A stretch of 34,610 nt of DNA. Source: Bacteroidota bacterium. Its GTDB lineage: Bacteria > Bacteroidota > Bacteroidia > Chitinophagales > Chitinophagaceae. A program made the translations under genes and the position numbers. The stretch spans positions 1 to 34,610 of the forward strand of contig JAKQJG010000155.1 in assembly GCA_029561305.1 (NCBI GenBank). Reading direction: 5' to 3'. The first letter of the stretch is position 1, and each line of letters starts with the position of its first letter. Under the pieces are notes generated by a model that saw only the letters and a list, made by a program, of their open reading frames with translations, ran no database searches and was not told the DNA's origin. This document shows, piece after piece, positions 15,177-21,938 of this stretch.

Positions 15177-15828
15177 AAAAGGACCGTCTGAATTTCTCCG
15201 CTTCTTCTTCTAAGTTAGTACCCAGAATATCCCAATCATCCCCGTGAACGCCGTCTTTAACCATGTAGAATAAGGCTGCTTTGTATGGGTCGTAAAGTCT
15301 AAAATCTGACCTGTCATATTCAAAGTACAGGCTTACATCGTCTAGAATAGTTTGTAAAAGTGATTTATTAGAAACATATAAAACAAAATGATTGTGGTAG
15401 CCATTTCTATTGGCAAAGGGTTCTGTTGTAAAAAATAAACGAATATGGGTGCGGTCCCCATAACGCTCAATTAGTGTATCATAAAGCCCGTGCATCATCC
15501 GAAAGCAAGATTTTTTATTTCGCTCTGTTTTATAGGCCACTGTGCAGAAATAGGACCAATCCATATACCAAAGCCTCATTTGAAGCGACCCTGTGTCCAT
15601 TAAGCTCCCAATGACATTTTTCATTGAGTTATTTTCCTGTCGTAATAATTTATTCTCATCAAACATGATTTCAGAATCAAAATATCTGGCATGTTCAATT
15701 GGGTAGTAGTTCTTTTTCCTGAATATAATTTCTGCTTGTAGTTCTGGATGTTTCTTATAGAATCTAAAAATTTTGCTTCGACTGACTTTTGTTCTGTTGA
15801 TAAACTCATTTATTGGTTCGATTTTCAT
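15163..15828 (-). CDS. Probable HUH-type replication initiator or relaxase
   Basis: 221 residues. The N-terminal ~50 residues look like a helix-turn-helix (INEFINRTKVSRSKIFRFYKK). A domain follows with the ordered motifs of rolling-circle Rep/relaxase enzymes: motif 1 WSYFCTVAYKT (91-101), motif 2 TEPFANRNGYHNHFVLYV with Glu136 and the His145-x-His147 metal pair, and motif 3 YKAALFYMVKD with candidate nucleophile Tyr188 and Lys191 (Tyr182 is an alternative). The middle residue of the His pair is Asn, not hydrophobic, so the match is imperfect. It may nick an origin in the non-coding stretch just upstream (15829-16391). No mobilization or coupling genes are present. Family assignment is by motif reading only. 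Confidence 0.6.
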   Translation of the reverse strand: MKIEPINEFINRTKVSRSKIFRFYKKHPELQAEIIFRKKNYYPIEHARYFDSEIMFDENKLLRQENNSMKNVIGSLMDTGSLQMRLWYMDWSYFCTVAYKTERNKKSCFRMMHGLYDTLIERYGDRTHIRLFFTTEPFANRNGYHNHFVLYVSNKSLLQTILDDVSLYFEYDRSDFRLYDPYKAALFYMVKDGVHGDDWDILGTNLEEEAEKFRRSFSISG

Positions 15829-16188
15829 AGTTGTACATCATTTTACTGTTTGTTATTTAAAGGATACACGAAGCCCATACAAGGGTTTTATCCGTGTCTT
15901 TACAATTAAATAGTCAAAAAATTTAAAAAGTGTAGCTTTTTGAACCGTTTTCCCGAAATATTTTTTTCTGGAAGGTGTTTCAAAATGACACAAGCAATAT
16001 TTTTCGGCTGGATTACATAGAAATATTTGTTTACACCATCATTGGCAATGGTACTAAAAGGTAATAATTGATATGTAAGCGAGGTAAATCAGTTACTTAA
16101 AAACAGTTTAGGGGGTCCCAGGGAGGGGGTATAGGTACAATCAGTAACGTGTAAAAAGCCATTCAGGAACAAAAAGGAACAATAAAAA

Positions 16189-16216
16189 AGGTCCAGAAGA
16201 TAATCATTCTGGACCT
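16189..16216. other. Strong hairpin in the non-coding stretch
   Basis: AGGTCCAGAA (16189-16198) pairs perfectly with TTCTGGACCT (16207-16216) around an 8-base loop. On the minus strand it is followed by a T6 run, so it could end a leftward transcript, yet no minus-strand gene lies to its right. Alternatives are a nick-site hairpin (origin) or the terminator of a small antisense RNA. Confidence 0.5.
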
Positions 16217-16379
16217 GCATTTATTAATACCTTGTCAAATCGAATCTAATAACATCATTAAATTTCGACATACAGTTAAGCAATTAGTGGGTAAAGGGTA
16301 AAATAGCATTTCTATTTTATTTTCGGTTAGGCTGGACTTATTATCCGTATGCAATAACTCTCGTTCATATTTTCTAGTA

Positions 16380-16387
16380 TATTTTTG
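16380..16387 (+). promoter_or_regulatory. Bacteroidota -7 box of the 160-residue gene
   Basis: TATTTTTG matches TANNTTTG and ends 4 bases before the ATG at 16392, again implying a leaderless transcript. Confidence 0.55.
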
Positions 16388-16391
16388 CAAG

Positions 16392-16874
16392 ATGAAAATA
16401 GGGTTAGTAATCGCAGAATTTGAATCCAGCTATTCAACTTCATTCCAGCATACAGCTAGGGTAAAGTATGGTGTTGATTTTAATACCAGCAACGTGGATA
16501 CTTTGGGTTTAAAGCTTGAAGAATTAAAAGAGAGGCTTTTAAAAAACCAGTGTAAGGATGTTCATGTGGGACTGGAAATTACATTGGACCATGTAACCCA
16601 TATTCAATACCTGTTTAATCAAATACTGGATAAGTATAAAGAATTATTTCATGTACAGCCCTCTAACAGGAAAATATATACTATCAACCAGAAGTTGAGG
16701 GAAGCCGAAACACCCTCACCGACAGATATTGCAAAAGAGGCTTTGACACAAATTCTTACACCAGAAAAACCAACCCGACAAACTAAGTTACAACGCATAA
16801 AGGCAGAGGCACAAAACCTTAGTAAAAGGCGTGTATTGGAAGCAATTAAGAAAAACAATGCTAGAAACCAGTAA
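16392..16874 (+). CDS. Unknown 160-residue element protein with basic C-terminus
   Basis: Not recognised. The N-terminal half (1-100) reads as an alpha/beta domain (MKIGLVIAEFESSYSTSFQHT, then VHVGLEITLDHVTHIQYLFNQILDKY). The last 60 residues are Lys/Arg/Gln-rich and helical (RQTKLQRIKAEAQNLSKRRVLEAIKKN), suggesting nucleic-acid binding. It is the last gene of the element, 7 bases before the right paired GTGCTAAA repeat and about 110 bases from the right att site. A role in excision (directionality factor) or replication is possible from location only. Its own promoter lies just before the ATG. Confidence 0.7.
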   Translation: MKIGLVIAEFESSYSTSFQHTARVKYGVDFNTSNVDTLGLKLEELKERLLKNQCKDVHVGLEITLDHVTHIQYLFNQILDKYKELFHVQPSNRKIYTINQKLREAETPSPTDIAKEALTQILTPEKPTRQTKLQRIKAEAQNLSKRRVLEAIKKNNARNQ

Positions 16875-16880
16875 GAAATA

Positions 16881-16899
16881 GTGCTAAAACGGTGCTAAA
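16881..16899. repeat. Paired GTGCTAAA repeat, right end of element
   Basis: GTGCTAAAACGGTGCTAAA, 18 of 19 bases identical to 11446-11464 and in the same orientation. With the ATTGA-N3-TCAAT motif at 16936-16948 it repeats the arrangement at the left end. Likely arm-type recombinase sites. Confidence 0.6.
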
Positions 16900-16953
16900 C
16901 ACCATTAGACGTAGAGTTTTAAAAAATATTAAACAATTGATAATCAATAAAAA

Positions 16954-16978
16954 ATGCCCCATGATTAGGGACATTTTC
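16954..16978 (+). terminator. Weak terminator at the right end of the element
   Basis: ATGCCCC / GGGACAT stem with one C-A mismatch and a 7-base loop, preceded by A-rich and followed by T-rich sequence. It would end the 160-residue gene before the att site and the converging tRNA gene. Confidence 0.45.
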
Positions 16979-16981
16979 TTG

Positions 16982-16998
16982 TTGCGGAGAGTAAGAGA
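16982..16998. repeat. Right attachment site (att core, copy 2, in tRNA-Ser)
   Basis: TTGCGGAGAGTAAGAGA; 14 of its 17 bases are the 3' end (acceptor and T-stem) of tRNA-Ser on the minus strand. Integration left the tRNA intact. Confidence 0.88.
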
Positions 16999-17071
16999 TT
17001 CGAACTCTTGATACAGTTTCCCGTATACACACTTTCCAGGCGTGCTCCTTCAACCACTCGGACAACTCTCC
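16985..17071 (-). tRNA. tRNA-Ser (anticodon GGA)
   Basis: 87 bases on the minus strand. Acceptor stem GGAGAGT / ACTCTCC with discriminator G; anticodon stem CACGC / GTGTG around the loop CTGGAAA (anticodon GGA, reads UCC and UCU). A long variable arm (TATACGGGAAACTGTATC) is diagnostic of the Ser class, and the T-arm is AAGAG-TTCGAAT-CTCTT. No CCA is encoded. It is the integration target of the neighbouring element. Confidence 0.97.
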
Positions 17072-17106
17072 TTTTTTAACGGGCAGCAAAAATAGCGTTT
17101 CACTTC

Positions 17107-17874
17107 CTATACGCCGAATATTTTTTGCGCATTGGCTGTAGTAATAGCAGCCACTTCCTCCACCGGCACATTTTTGATCTCTGCGATCTTGTTCACCACA
17201 TACTCCAGGTAGCTGCTTTCATTGCGTTTGCCCCGGAAAGGAATAGGAGTAAGATAGGGCGCATCGGTTTCTAATACCAGGTGCTCGAGCCCGATATGCT
17301 GCAGGGTTTCCTGCAAACCGGCCTTAGGGTAGGTTACCACTCCCCCAATACCAAGGTAAAATCCAGCGTTGATGATCTGTTCTGCACTTTCTACACTACC
17401 GCCAAAGCAGTGAAAAATACCTCTTACTCCTTTTGGCACATACTCTTTTACAATGTTGATGGTTTCCTGCATGGCATTACGGGTATGGATCACAATGGGC
17501 AGCTCGTAGTGAATGGCCCAGTCTATTTGCAAGCGAAACGCTTCTTCCTGCTCTTTTACGTGGGTTTTATCCCAATAATGATCCAGCCCGATCTCCCCTA
17601 CTGCGGCAAACTTTCTTTTTGCCAGCCATTCTTCCACCAGCTTTAATTCGTCTTTGTAATTGTCTTTTACATAACAAGGATGCAGGCCCATCATCGCAAT
17701 ACATTTTCCGGGGAACCGTGCTTCCAGCTGAAGCATGGCATTAGTAGCACTACTGTCAATAGCAGGTAAATAGAACTGCCGCACCCCCTTGGTTTCGGCT
17801 CTTTGAATAACACTTTCTATCTCCGCTGCAAATTCTTCAGAATAAAGATGACAGTGGGTATCTATTAAAATCAT
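17107..17874 (-). CDS. tatD: TatD-family metal-dependent hydrolase (DNase)
   Basis: 255 residues of the amidohydrolase TIM-barrel type. Metal ligands visible: His7 and His9 in DTHCHLY, Glu in [11 protein letters not shown] (about residue 93), His in IVIHTRNA, His in GIFHCFGG, and Asp in [10 protein letters not shown]. Family members are 3'-5' exonucleases acting on damaged DNA; the bacterial YcfH/TatD branch is often called TatD family hydrolase. Cytoplasmic. It sits downstream of the polysaccharide deacetylase on the same strand but behind a terminator-like hairpin, and 35 bases from tRNA-Ser. Confidence 0.95.
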   Translation of the reverse strand: MILIDTHCHLYSEEFAAEIESVIQRAETKGVRQFYLPAIDSSATNAMLQLEARFPGKCIAMMGLHPCYVKDNYKDELKLVEEWLAKRKFAAVGEIGLDHYWDKTHVKEQEEAFRLQIDWAIHYELPIVIHTRNAMQETINIVKEYVPKGVRGIFHCFGGSVESAEQIINAGFYLGIGGVVTYPKAGLQETLQHIGLEHLVLETDAPYLTPIPFRGKRNESSYLEYVVNKIAEIKNVPVEEVAAITTANAQKIFGV

Positions 17875-18035
17875 TTTCTAATCTTTTAAAACAACAAGTG
17901 GCAAAAAATACCATCCTGTGTGCTGCCAATCACTAAATACGGGCATTCCGACCCCAAAAATACTTAACAAATTATTTGGATTTATCAAAAATCAAACTAT
18001 CTTGCAACCAGTTTTCATAGGGTACGGATTAAAAA

Positions 18036-18070
18036 CGGGCCAGAGTTTCTACTCCGGCCCAATTTTTTTA
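18036..18070. terminator. Terminator-like hairpin downstream of the deacetylase gene
   Basis: Stem GGGCC-AGAGT / ACTCC-GGCCC (18037-18060), with T-runs on both strands (TTTTT leftward, TTTTTTT rightward). It ends the minus-strand deacetylase transcript before tatD. The rest of the 213-base gap between these genes shows nothing recognisable. Confidence 0.7.
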
Positions 18071-18087
18071 TATGACCTTCCCGGTTT

Positions 18088-18729
18088 TTACTGCATAATT
18101 TGCAGTTTATCCCCCGTTATTTTTTCAAATTGAAAGCCCTTAGCTGAAAAATACTCCAGCACCCGGGGCAAAACGTATTCCAGCCGCTCAAATGCCTTGG
18201 TACTGTCATGAAATATTACAATGGAACCTTGGCCGGTATTCCGCAGCACATTGAGCAGGCATTGTTCCTTTGTAAGCGATGGATCAAAATCACCACTTAG
18301 TACCGACCACATGATGGGTAACATCCCCTTTTCCTTTAATAATTTGAGTTGAAATTTGGTTGCCCTCCCATACGGTGGCCTGAACAAAGGGGAGTCAATC
18401 CTCTTTTTTGCCTGTACAATATTATCCATGTATACCGCGTCTGCTGTCTTCCAGCCATTGAGGTGATTGTAGGTATGATTGCCTGTTGTATGGCCGGCGT
18501 CCAGTATCTCTTCATAGATAAAAGGATACTCTTCTATATTCTTACCAATGCAAAAAAAAGTAGCTTTTGCATGGTACTTTTCTAACTGCTCCAGCACAAA
18601 GGACGTGGCTACCGGGTGCGGACCATCATCAAAGCTGAGGTAAATTTTTTTTTGCTGCCCGGGCATCTGCCACACACATTCTGGATACAGCTTCTTCAGC
18701 CACCAGGGCGTTTTTACAAAATAAAACAT
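18088..18729 (-). CDS. Polysaccharide deacetylase family protein (NodB domain)
   Basis: 213 residues from the ATG at 18729, giving the N-terminus MFYFVKTPWWLKKLYPECVW; an earlier ATG at 18762 would add 11 residues. NodB motifs in order: SFDDGPHP (catalytic Asp and first metal Asp), GNHTYNH (the two metal His), FRPPYGRAT, then DFDPS and VIFHDS. Removes N- or O-acetyl groups from a polysaccharide (peptidoglycan, chitin-like or xylan). The N-terminus is not a clear signal peptide, so location is uncertain. Divergent from gltX. Confidence 0.92.
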   Translation of the reverse strand: MFYFVKTPWWLKKLYPECVWQMPGQQKKIYLSFDDGPHPVATSFVLEQLEKYHAKATFFCIGKNIEEYPFIYEEILDAGHTTGNHTYNHLNGWKTADAVYMDNIVQAKKRIDSPLFRPPYGRATKFQLKLLKEKGMLPIMWSVLSGDFDPSLTKEQCLLNVLRNTGQGSIVIFHDSTKAFERLEYVLPRVLEYFSAKGFQFEKITGDKLQIMQ

Positions 18730-18831
18730 GTGGCAAATTACAGAAGGGTTGGCAACCTGCATTCATTTTTACCAACTCCTTCATAAAAAGGCAACTATGT
18801 CTTTAAAATTGGGAAGGTGGGCAGTGGCGTA

Positions 18832-18839
18832 TATCTTTG
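18832..18839 (+). promoter_or_regulatory. Bacteroidota -7 box of gltX (leaderless)
   Basis: TATCTTTG matches TANNTTTG and ends 4 bases before the ATG at 18844. Transcription would begin at or next to the start codon. It also decides the start against the GTG/TTG-type extension reaching 18817. Confidence 0.6.
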
Positions 18840-18843
18840 CGCC

Positions 18844-20373
18844 ATGTTTAATAAAATAAGAGTAAGATTTGCACCCAGCCCCACCGGCGGGCTTCATTTA
18901 GGTGGTGTAAGAACCGTGTTGTTCAATTACCTGTTTGCCAAAAAACAGGGTGGTGATTTTATTGTAAGAATTGAAGACACGGACCAAACCAGGTTTGTGG
19001 AAGGCGCAGAAGAATATATTTTCAAATGCCTGGAATGGTGTGGACTGGTACCCGACGAAAGTGTTGTACATGGAGGCGAACATGCGCCGTACCGCCAAAG
19101 CGAAAGAAAACAATTGTACCGCCAGTATGCGGAACAGTTAGTAAAGGATGGGCATGCATACTATGCATTTGATACTACCGAAGAACTGGAAGCCATGAGA
19201 GAACGGCTCAAAACTGCCGGCAGCAACAGTTTGCAATATGACCATCACGTACGTATGCAAATGAACAACTCACTGCGCCTGTTACCCGAAGAAACACAGG
19301 TCTTGCTGGATAAAGGAACACCCTATGTGATCCGCATAAAAGTGCCGGCCAACGAGTTTGTTTCTTTTACTGACATGATACGGGGAGATATTGAATTTGA
19401 TACCAATAACGTGGACGATAAAGTGCTTTTAAAAGCCGATGGCATGCCTACTTATCACCTGGCCGTGGTGGTGGATGATCATCTGATGAAGATCAGTCAT
19501 GCTTTTAGGGGAGAAGAATGGCTGCCCAGTGCGCCGGTGCATATTTTGTTGTGGAAGCATTTGTTTGGTCTCGACAATATGCCCCAATGGGCGCACTTGC
19601 CGTTAATTTTAAAACCAGATGGCAATGGCAAACTCAGCAAAAGGGATGGAGACAGGCTTGGTTTCCCGGTGTACGCTATGGATTGGACCGATCCAAAAAC
19701 AAATGAATTGACCAAAGGCTTTAAAGAAATTGGTTTTTTACCAGAAGCATTTATCAACCTCTTGGCAGTACTCGGATGGAATGATGGTAGCGAGCAGGAA
19801 ATATTTAGTTTGGAGGAACTGGTTGAAAAGTTCAGTATCGACAGGGTGCATAAAGGCGGCGCCAAATTCGATTTTGAAAAAGCCAAATGGTTCAACCAGG
19901 AGTGGATAAAGAAGTTACCGGTTTCCAGTTTTCAGTTTACAGTTAAGGAGCATTTTGCAGCCAATGGTATTACAATACAGGACGATACCTATTTTGTAAA
20001 AGTATTGGAATTGGTAAAAGACCGTTGCAGTTTACTGAATGATTTTTTCACGCAGGCATCTTTCTTTTTCAAGGCACCAGCCAACATTGATATTGACTCT
20101 ATCAAACCAAAATGGGATGAAAAGAAGCAATTGTTTTTTGCAGAACTGGTAAGGGCCTATAAGCTAATGCCGGTATGGGAACATACGGAGCTGGAAAAAG
20201 AACTAAAAGAGATCGCTGCTGCCAATCAATTAAAACCGGGAGAACTGATGCTGCCCTTCAGGATCATGCTGGTTGGCGGTAAGTTTGGCCCGGGGGTTTT
20301 TGATATTGCAGGAATGATCGGAAGGGAAGAAACCATTCAAAGGATTGAACATACGCTATCGATTATAGGATAA
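18844..20373 (+). CDS. gltX: Glutamyl-tRNA synthetase
   Basis: Class I aminoacyl-tRNA synthetase charging tRNA-Glu, 509 residues. The N-terminus VRFAPSPTGGLHLGGVRT holds the HIGH-type motif (HLGG). Further on are FIVRIEDTDQTRF, the YHLAVVVDDHLMKISHAFRGEEWLPS block and the KMSKS-type loop GKLSKRDGD (about residue 263). The C-terminal helical anticodon-binding region ends with LPFRIMLVGGKFGPGVFDIAGMIG. Length and motifs are normal. Monocistronic, with its own promoter and terminator. Confidence 0.97.
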   Translation: MFNKIRVRFAPSPTGGLHLGGVRTVLFNYLFAKKQGGDFIVRIEDTDQTRFVEGAEEYIFKCLEWCGLVPDESVVHGGEHAPYRQSERKQLYRQYAEQLVKDGHAYYAFDTTEELEAMRERLKTAGSNSLQYDHHVRMQMNNSLRLLPEETQVLLDKGTPYVIRIKVPANEFVSFTDMIRGDIEFDTNNVDDKVLLKADGMPTYHLAVVVDDHLMKISHAFRGEEWLPSAPVHILLWKHLFGLDNMPQWAHLPLILKPDGNGKLSKRDGDRLGFPVYAMDWTDPKTNELTKGFKEIGFLPEAFINLLAVLGWNDGSEQEIFSLEELVEKFSIDRVHKGGAKFDFEKAKWFNQEWIKKLPVSSFQFTVKEHFAANGITIQDDTYFVKVLELVKDRCSLLNDFFTQASFFFKAPANIDIDSIKPKWDEKKQLFFAELVRAYKLMPVWEHTELEKELKEIAAANQLKPGELMLPFRIMLVGGKFGPGVFDIAGMIGREETIQRIEHTLSIIG

Positions 20374-20377
20374 ACAA

Positions 20378-20416
20378 TTAAAAAATAAGCGGCAGTTTTT
20401 GCCGCTTATTTTTATT
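20378..20416. terminator. Bidirectional terminator after gltX
   Basis: AAAATAAGCGGCA (20382-20394) and TGCCGCTTATTTT (20400-20412) form a perfect 13-bp stem with a 5-base loop. It lies between convergent gltX and the membrane protein gene, whose stop codon lies at the stem edge. Confidence 0.92.
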
Positions 20417-21920
20417 CTCCCGGTAATGCATACCAGCGTTTATATAATTTTCGGAACACCGGCTCGAGCAACAGCATAAAAATTACAATGCCTCCCAGCT
20501 CCGCATAAAATAAATATTGTGATTGCCGCTGGAACAACCCTTCATCCACAATCATATTTTCCCGGTTGTAAGTCTGCAATAATTTAAAATACAAACCCAC
20601 TGCTGTTAGTGGAATAAAACTGGTGATGACCACCGTAAAGTTTAAAGCGATACCCTGCACCGCAGTTCTTACGGCAGCCGTTTTTATTAACCCTGCCAGC
20701 AGGAAAAACAGCGCATAATACAATAAGATAAAGATAAATACCGCTGCTTCATCACCGTTGAAAACCGCAACACAAATGGCAGTACCAATCAGCAATATCA
20801 CCCCGGCAAACAAGGAGAGAAAAAATGTTTTTACCGTACTGCTTCTAAAAACAAATAATAACAGGGTGATGATAAAACTGGTATAGAAAAAGATCCTCAC
20901 CACCTCATCCTTACCATTTTTCCACCAGTATTTTTTTCGGGCAATATTTTCAATACTATGAGTGATCTCTCTCAGGAAATATTTCTCTTCTATGATCACT
21001 GAGTAGGTTTTGTCCAGGCTGTTGCTTTCCTCATAATGCAACAGCGAATATTTCTCATCCAGTTGTTTCATCCGCTTTATCAAAGCTGTTCTGTCAGGCT
21101 GCCTGTAATTTTTTATAACCCGGTTATAGATGTCAAAAGAGCTCAGTACAGGTGTGGGTGAATTATTAACAGCGAAATAGGCACCTGCAAGCGCATATTC
21201 GGGACAGTTATATACAATATAGATAGAATCAGTGAGTATTTTTGTACTGTCTTCCTTTTCCAGCCTCGAATAAAAAACAAGTGAATCGGTTTGTATATTG
21301 TAATGGGGCCGGTAATCAGCCATGGCATCGTCTGCTTCCATTGCAACAACACTATCCATATACGCTTCATCCCCATCTGCACTGGTTCGTTCAACCATGC
21401 TTACTTTTCTTTTTACCAATTCAAATGTATCCACACCAAATTCCTTGGGCAACAGGTTATACTCCAACTGGCAAACCGACAGGTTTATTTCATTAATATC
21501 ATCCACCAGTTCATGATCGTTGTAAGAGTGATTGGCAACTGCACAGTCAACAATAAAAGGTATAAATACGGTAAAAAGCATTGTGCCAATACTGATAAAA
21601 TACAATACAAACATTTTAAGGCCTTCCCAGGCATGCCAGTTGCCAAACCGCTTGAACACATTGAAGCGAAGCAAATAAATAAGCCATATCACAAAACCTG
21701 TAAAGGCGGTCAGACCAATAAAACCTGACCATACTTCTGCATGACTTGACCTCCTGGCATCAGCAAATGCGGAAAGGCAGAATAAGGTGACAATGGCAAT
21801 AACAATGAGGGCATAGTATATTACCAGGTGGGTACGGGCACTCCATGCTGCCGGTGTATGTTTCAGCAGCCAGCTGTCAAACTTTTTTAAAAAGGATGGA
21901 ACCAGGAATCGCTCTCTCAT
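20412..21920 (-). CDS. Polytopic membrane protein, partner of the adjacent ABC ATPase
   Basis: 502 residues, about eight transmembrane helices. Three are N-terminal (about 32-54, 65-85, 102-127). A ~210-residue region follows (about 128-340) that is rich in Asp, Glu and Tyr and lacks hydrophobic helices, probably outside the cytoplasmic membrane. Five more helices run to the C-terminus (from IFFYTSFIITLLLFVF to GGIVIFMLLLEPVF). I recognise no permease family by motif. It follows the ABC ATPase gene by 18 bases on the same strand and so is probably its membrane subunit. Substrate unknown. The arrangement of helices, big loop and helices is loosely like ABC-2 type exporters. Confidence 0.65.
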   Translation of the reverse strand: MRERFLVPSFLKKFDSWLLKHTPAAWSARTHLVIYYALIVIAIVTLFCLSAFADARRSSHAEVWSGFIGLTAFTGFVIWLIYLLRFNVFKRFGNWHAWEGLKMFVLYFISIGTMLFTVFIPFIVDCAVANHSYNDHELVDDINEINLSVCQLEYNLLPKEFGVDTFELVKRKVSMVERTSADGDEAYMDSVVAMEADDAMADYRPHYNIQTDSLVFYSRLEKEDSTKILTDSIYIVYNCPEYALAGAYFAVNNSPTPVLSSFDIYNRVIKNYRQPDRTALIKRMKQLDEKYSLLHYEESNSLDKTYSVIIEEKYFLREITHSIENIARKKYWWKNGKDEVVRIFFYTSFIITLLLFVFRSSTVKTFFLSLFAGVILLIGTAICVAVFNGDEAAVFIFILLYYALFFLLAGLIKTAAVRTAVQGIALNFTVVITSFIPLTAVGLYFKLLQTYNRENMIVDEGLFQRQSQYLFYAELGGIVIFMLLLEPVFRKLYKRWYALPGE

Positions 21921-21938
21921 AAGATAATGGTAAGGGTG

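Larger units (their letters stand above)
15829..16391. other. 563-base non-coding stretch of the element, possible origin
   Basis: No credible gene on either strand. It contains an A/T-rich hairpin AAAAAG/CTTTTT near 15928-15945 and a G-rich run (GGGGG, CCC, GGG, GGGGG) at 16111-16129 in otherwise AT-rich DNA. Two AGGAACAA direct repeats lie 10 bp apart (16165 and 16175), next to a perfect 10-bp hairpin at 16189-16216. The position next to the Rep-like gene suggests a replication or transfer origin; this is inference. Confidence 0.4.
11367..16998. mobile_element. Integrated mobile element in tRNA-Ser, about 5.6 kb
   Basis: Bounded by the 17-bp direct repeat TTGCGGAGAGTAAGAGA at 11367-11383 and 16982-16998. 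The right copy is the 3' end of the intact tRNA-Ser(GGA) gene plus 3 bases. Contents in order: tyrosine integrase (+), serine recombinase (-), two-helix membrane protein (-), XRE regulator (+), 55-residue coiled coil (+), HUH-like Rep/relaxase (-), 160-residue unknown (+). No capsid, conjugation or transposase genes are seen. The base composition is more AT-rich than both flanks. It is best described as a small integrative element, either an integrated rolling-circle replicon, a mobilizable element or a phage satellite. Excision between the repeats would give a 5615-bp circle. Confidence 0.88.

Noticed and set aside
11367-16998. Prophage
   Set aside because: An integrase and XRE regulator are present, but no capsid, terminase, portal or tail gene is seen in 5.6 kb; a satellite remains possible.
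17918-18133. 71-residue plus-strand open frame
   Set aside because: Runs across the hairpin terminator into the deacetylase 3' end; no start signal or family features.
21291-21728. 145-residue plus-strand open frame
   Set aside because: Entirely antisense to the ABC membrane protein; low-complexity reading of hydrophobic codons.
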